Origin: an uncultured Bacteroidales bacterium | GTDB lineage: Bacteria > Bacteroidota > Bacteroidia > Bacteroidales > Muribaculaceae | Direction: 5' to 3' | NCBI GenBank assembly: GCA_947176515.1 | Contig: CAMWQZ010000026.1 | Coordinates: forward strand, 1 to 8,834 | Length of the DNA: 8,834 nucleotides | Shown here: positions 8,019 through 8,834 of the stretch, in pieces | How positions within the stretch are numbered: position 1 is the first letter of the stretch | Layout of the letters: each line of letters opens with the position of its first letter | Notes under the pieces: model-generated | The model's input: only the letters and a program-made list of their open reading frames with translations | Database searches by the model: none | What the model was told of the DNA's origin: nothing | Made by a program: the position numbers and the translations under genes

Positions 8019-8049
8019 TTGCATTATTCCATTGTGCGACTTATCTTTG
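8019..8049 (+). promoter_or_regulatory. Bacteroidota-type promoter for the membrane-protein gene pair
   Basis: TATCTTTG at 8042-8049 matches TAnnTTTG exactly, and CTTG with TTG at 8019-8021 lies 20 nt upstream as the -33 element. The predicted transcription start is near 8055, giving a very short leader of about 15-20 nt before the ATG at 8072. The -7 octamer and spacing are identical to those of the divergent promoter at 7914-7944. Confidence 0.7.
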
Positions 8050-8065
8050 CCATTGAAAATGGCAA
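8047..8065. promoter_or_regulatory. Perfect 8-bp inverted repeat at the plus promoter start site (candidate operator)
   Basis: TTGCCATT (8047-8054), spacer GAA, AATGGCAA (8058-8065) form a perfect palindrome with 8-bp arms. It begins inside the -7 box and spans the predicted transcription start. Its size and dyad symmetry suit a repressor operator bound by a helix-turn-helix dimer. It could instead form a small hairpin at the 5' end of the mRNA, but with so short a leader an operator seems more likely. Which protein would bind is not known; the neighbouring S24 regulator is one candidate. Confidence 0.55.
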
Positions 8066-8071
8066 GTTAGT

Positions 8072-8506
8072 ATGAAGAAATATCGTAAATATCTATTTAT
8101 ATTGATAATCATTATTATCAATATTGGATTTATATTGACATTCGTGTCTAAACATAACATTCACATTGAGTTAGTTGAATCAATTGACTATATCCTTGAT
8201 GATGCAGCCCCCCATTTTGAAATCGAAACAAAGGTTATATCTGGTTTTAATGAGCCACGGCTTGTGGCTTATGGGAGACGTGTAAAGAAGATGGAATATA
8301 GCCCGGTGTATCTATTTGCCGATGATTGGGGTTTATTAAGGGACCGCTGGAAATCTGATATGAGAACTTTCGACTATACATTTTTTAATTGCCATCCTTA
8401 TTATATAGAATATGAAGAAGAACCCAATAAAATATTCATCTACAGGCTGCCTCCAGAATATTTGGGTGTTAACGGATCTATACATGTGATAACTGACAGC
8501 AAATAA
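8072..8506 (+). CDS. Uncharacterised small single-pass membrane protein
   Basis: 144 residues; I do not recognise the family. A positive N-terminus (MKKYRKY) is followed by one strongly hydrophobic segment at about 7-25 (LFILIIIIINIGFILTFV), giving an N-in anchor with a C-terminal domain of about 115 residues outside the cytoplasm. That domain is rich in Tyr, Phe and acidic residues (for example NCHPYYIEYEEEP) and has one cysteine, so no disulphide. There is no lipobox. Base composition is clearly more AT-rich than the minus-strand genes, suggesting a different origin or weaker constraint. The next gene starts nine nt downstream, so the two are probably an operon. A three-codon frame (ATG GCA AGT TAG, 8059-8070) immediately precedes the start codon. 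Confidence 0.75.
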   Translation: MKKYRKYLFILIIIIINIGFILTFVSKHNIHIELVESIDYILDDAAPHFEIETKVISGFNEPRLVAYGRRVKKMEYSPVYLFADDWGLLRDRWKSDMRTFDYTFFNCHPYYIEYEEEPNKIFIYRLPPEYLGVNGSIHVITDSK

Positions 8507-8515
8507 GCCAAGCAT

Positions 8516-8834
8516 ATGGAATATGTAATCTATCTTATTTCAATCTCAATACTGATCATATCACTTGTCGCGACGCAACTTTGTACGAGAAAGATTGGTG
8601 ACGGGAGAAAATATGCCATTGTCTCTTCTATAATTTATGTAACCATAACGGAACTATTGCTGACAGTCGGTTATATGGTAACACACTACTGGTTTTGTAT
8701 GGAAAACTTTGGGACAGCCCTATTGTATTTTCAAACTTTCAGCGCGCCGATGGCCTTAGTCCTGATACAATTTATGGGGCCTGCAACCTCAAAGATATTT
8801 AAAGTTTCAATGATAGCAATTATTCTGGGATTAT
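8516..8834 (+). CDS. Uncharacterised multi-pass membrane protein, N-terminal part (runs off the window)
   Basis: The frame from the ATG at 8516 stays open to the window edge, 106 complete codons; the C-terminus is missing. Four hydrophobic stretches are visible: about 3-20, 34-60, 66-90 and 94-106 (the last incomplete), with basic turns TRKIGDGRK (24-32) and SKIFK (92-96). This indicates an integral inner-membrane protein. No catalytic or transport motif is seen, so no function is assigned. It follows the single-pass protein by nine nt and shares its AT-rich composition, so the two are likely co-transcribed and may act together (inference). Confidence 0.7.
   Translation, partial: MEYVIYLISISILIISLVATQLCTRKIGDGRKYAIVSSIIYVTITELLLTVGYMVTHYWFCMENFGTALLYFQTFSAPMALVLIQFMGPATSKIFKVSMIAIILGL

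Noticed and set aside
1..8834. CRISPR array, tRNA, rRNA, insertion sequence or phage genes
   Set aside because: No regularly spaced long repeats, no tRNA/rRNA signatures, no transposase or integrase motifs. The S24 regulator alone is not enough to call a prophage because the genes behind it are ordinary chromosomal ones.

Overview
The window looks like a contig end from a gut-type Bacteroidales genome, plausibly Muribaculaceae. That placement is an inference from roughly balanced base composition, the TrmB, RNase HII and Mrp sequence styles, a PhoA-type phosphatase, a bacterial GH3 protein, and promoters of the Bacteroidota type (-33 TTG and -7 TAnnTTTG). No rRNA, tRNA, CRISPR array or insertion sequence is visible.

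Layout. Positions 1-70 are not genomic: they are Illumina Nextera adapter (P7 + i7 index + transposase end) left on the contig end. From 71 to 7876 there is a tightly packed, co-directional minus-strand block. In transcription order (right to left) it holds: an S24/LexA-like HTH regulator, rnhB (RNase HII), trmB (tRNA m7G46 methyltransferase), mrp/apbC (P-loop ATPase), aroQ (type II dehydroquinase), a GH3-family acyl-adenylating enzyme, an exported PhoA-type alkaline phosphatase, and the 5' part of a uvrA-like gene cut off by the adapter. Junctions run from a 19-nt overlap to a 49-nt gap, so this is probably one eight-gene transcription unit. A candidate promoter sits just ahead of the regulator, at 7914-7944.

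The 195-bp divergent intergenic region (7877-8071) holds two candidate promoters facing away from each other. They share the same -7 octamer and the same 20-nt spacing. A 9-bp direct repeat overlies the minus promoter, and a perfect 8-bp inverted repeat overlies the predicted start site of the plus promoter. The plus promoter drives two AT-rich genes of unknown function: a small single-pass membrane protein (8072-8506) and a multi-pass membrane protein that runs off the right edge.

How the genes may work together. Most of the minus block is housekeeping: RNA primer/ribonucleotide removal, tRNA modification, P-loop ATPase cofactor handling, shikimate pathway and phosphate scavenging. An S24-fold regulator at its head and a UvrA paralogue without a UvrB-binding domain at its tail leave open a link to stress or DNA damage. 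The least-described parts are the GH3 enzyme coupled to aroQ, the Mrp with no CxxC motif, and the two membrane genes with their operator-like promoter.
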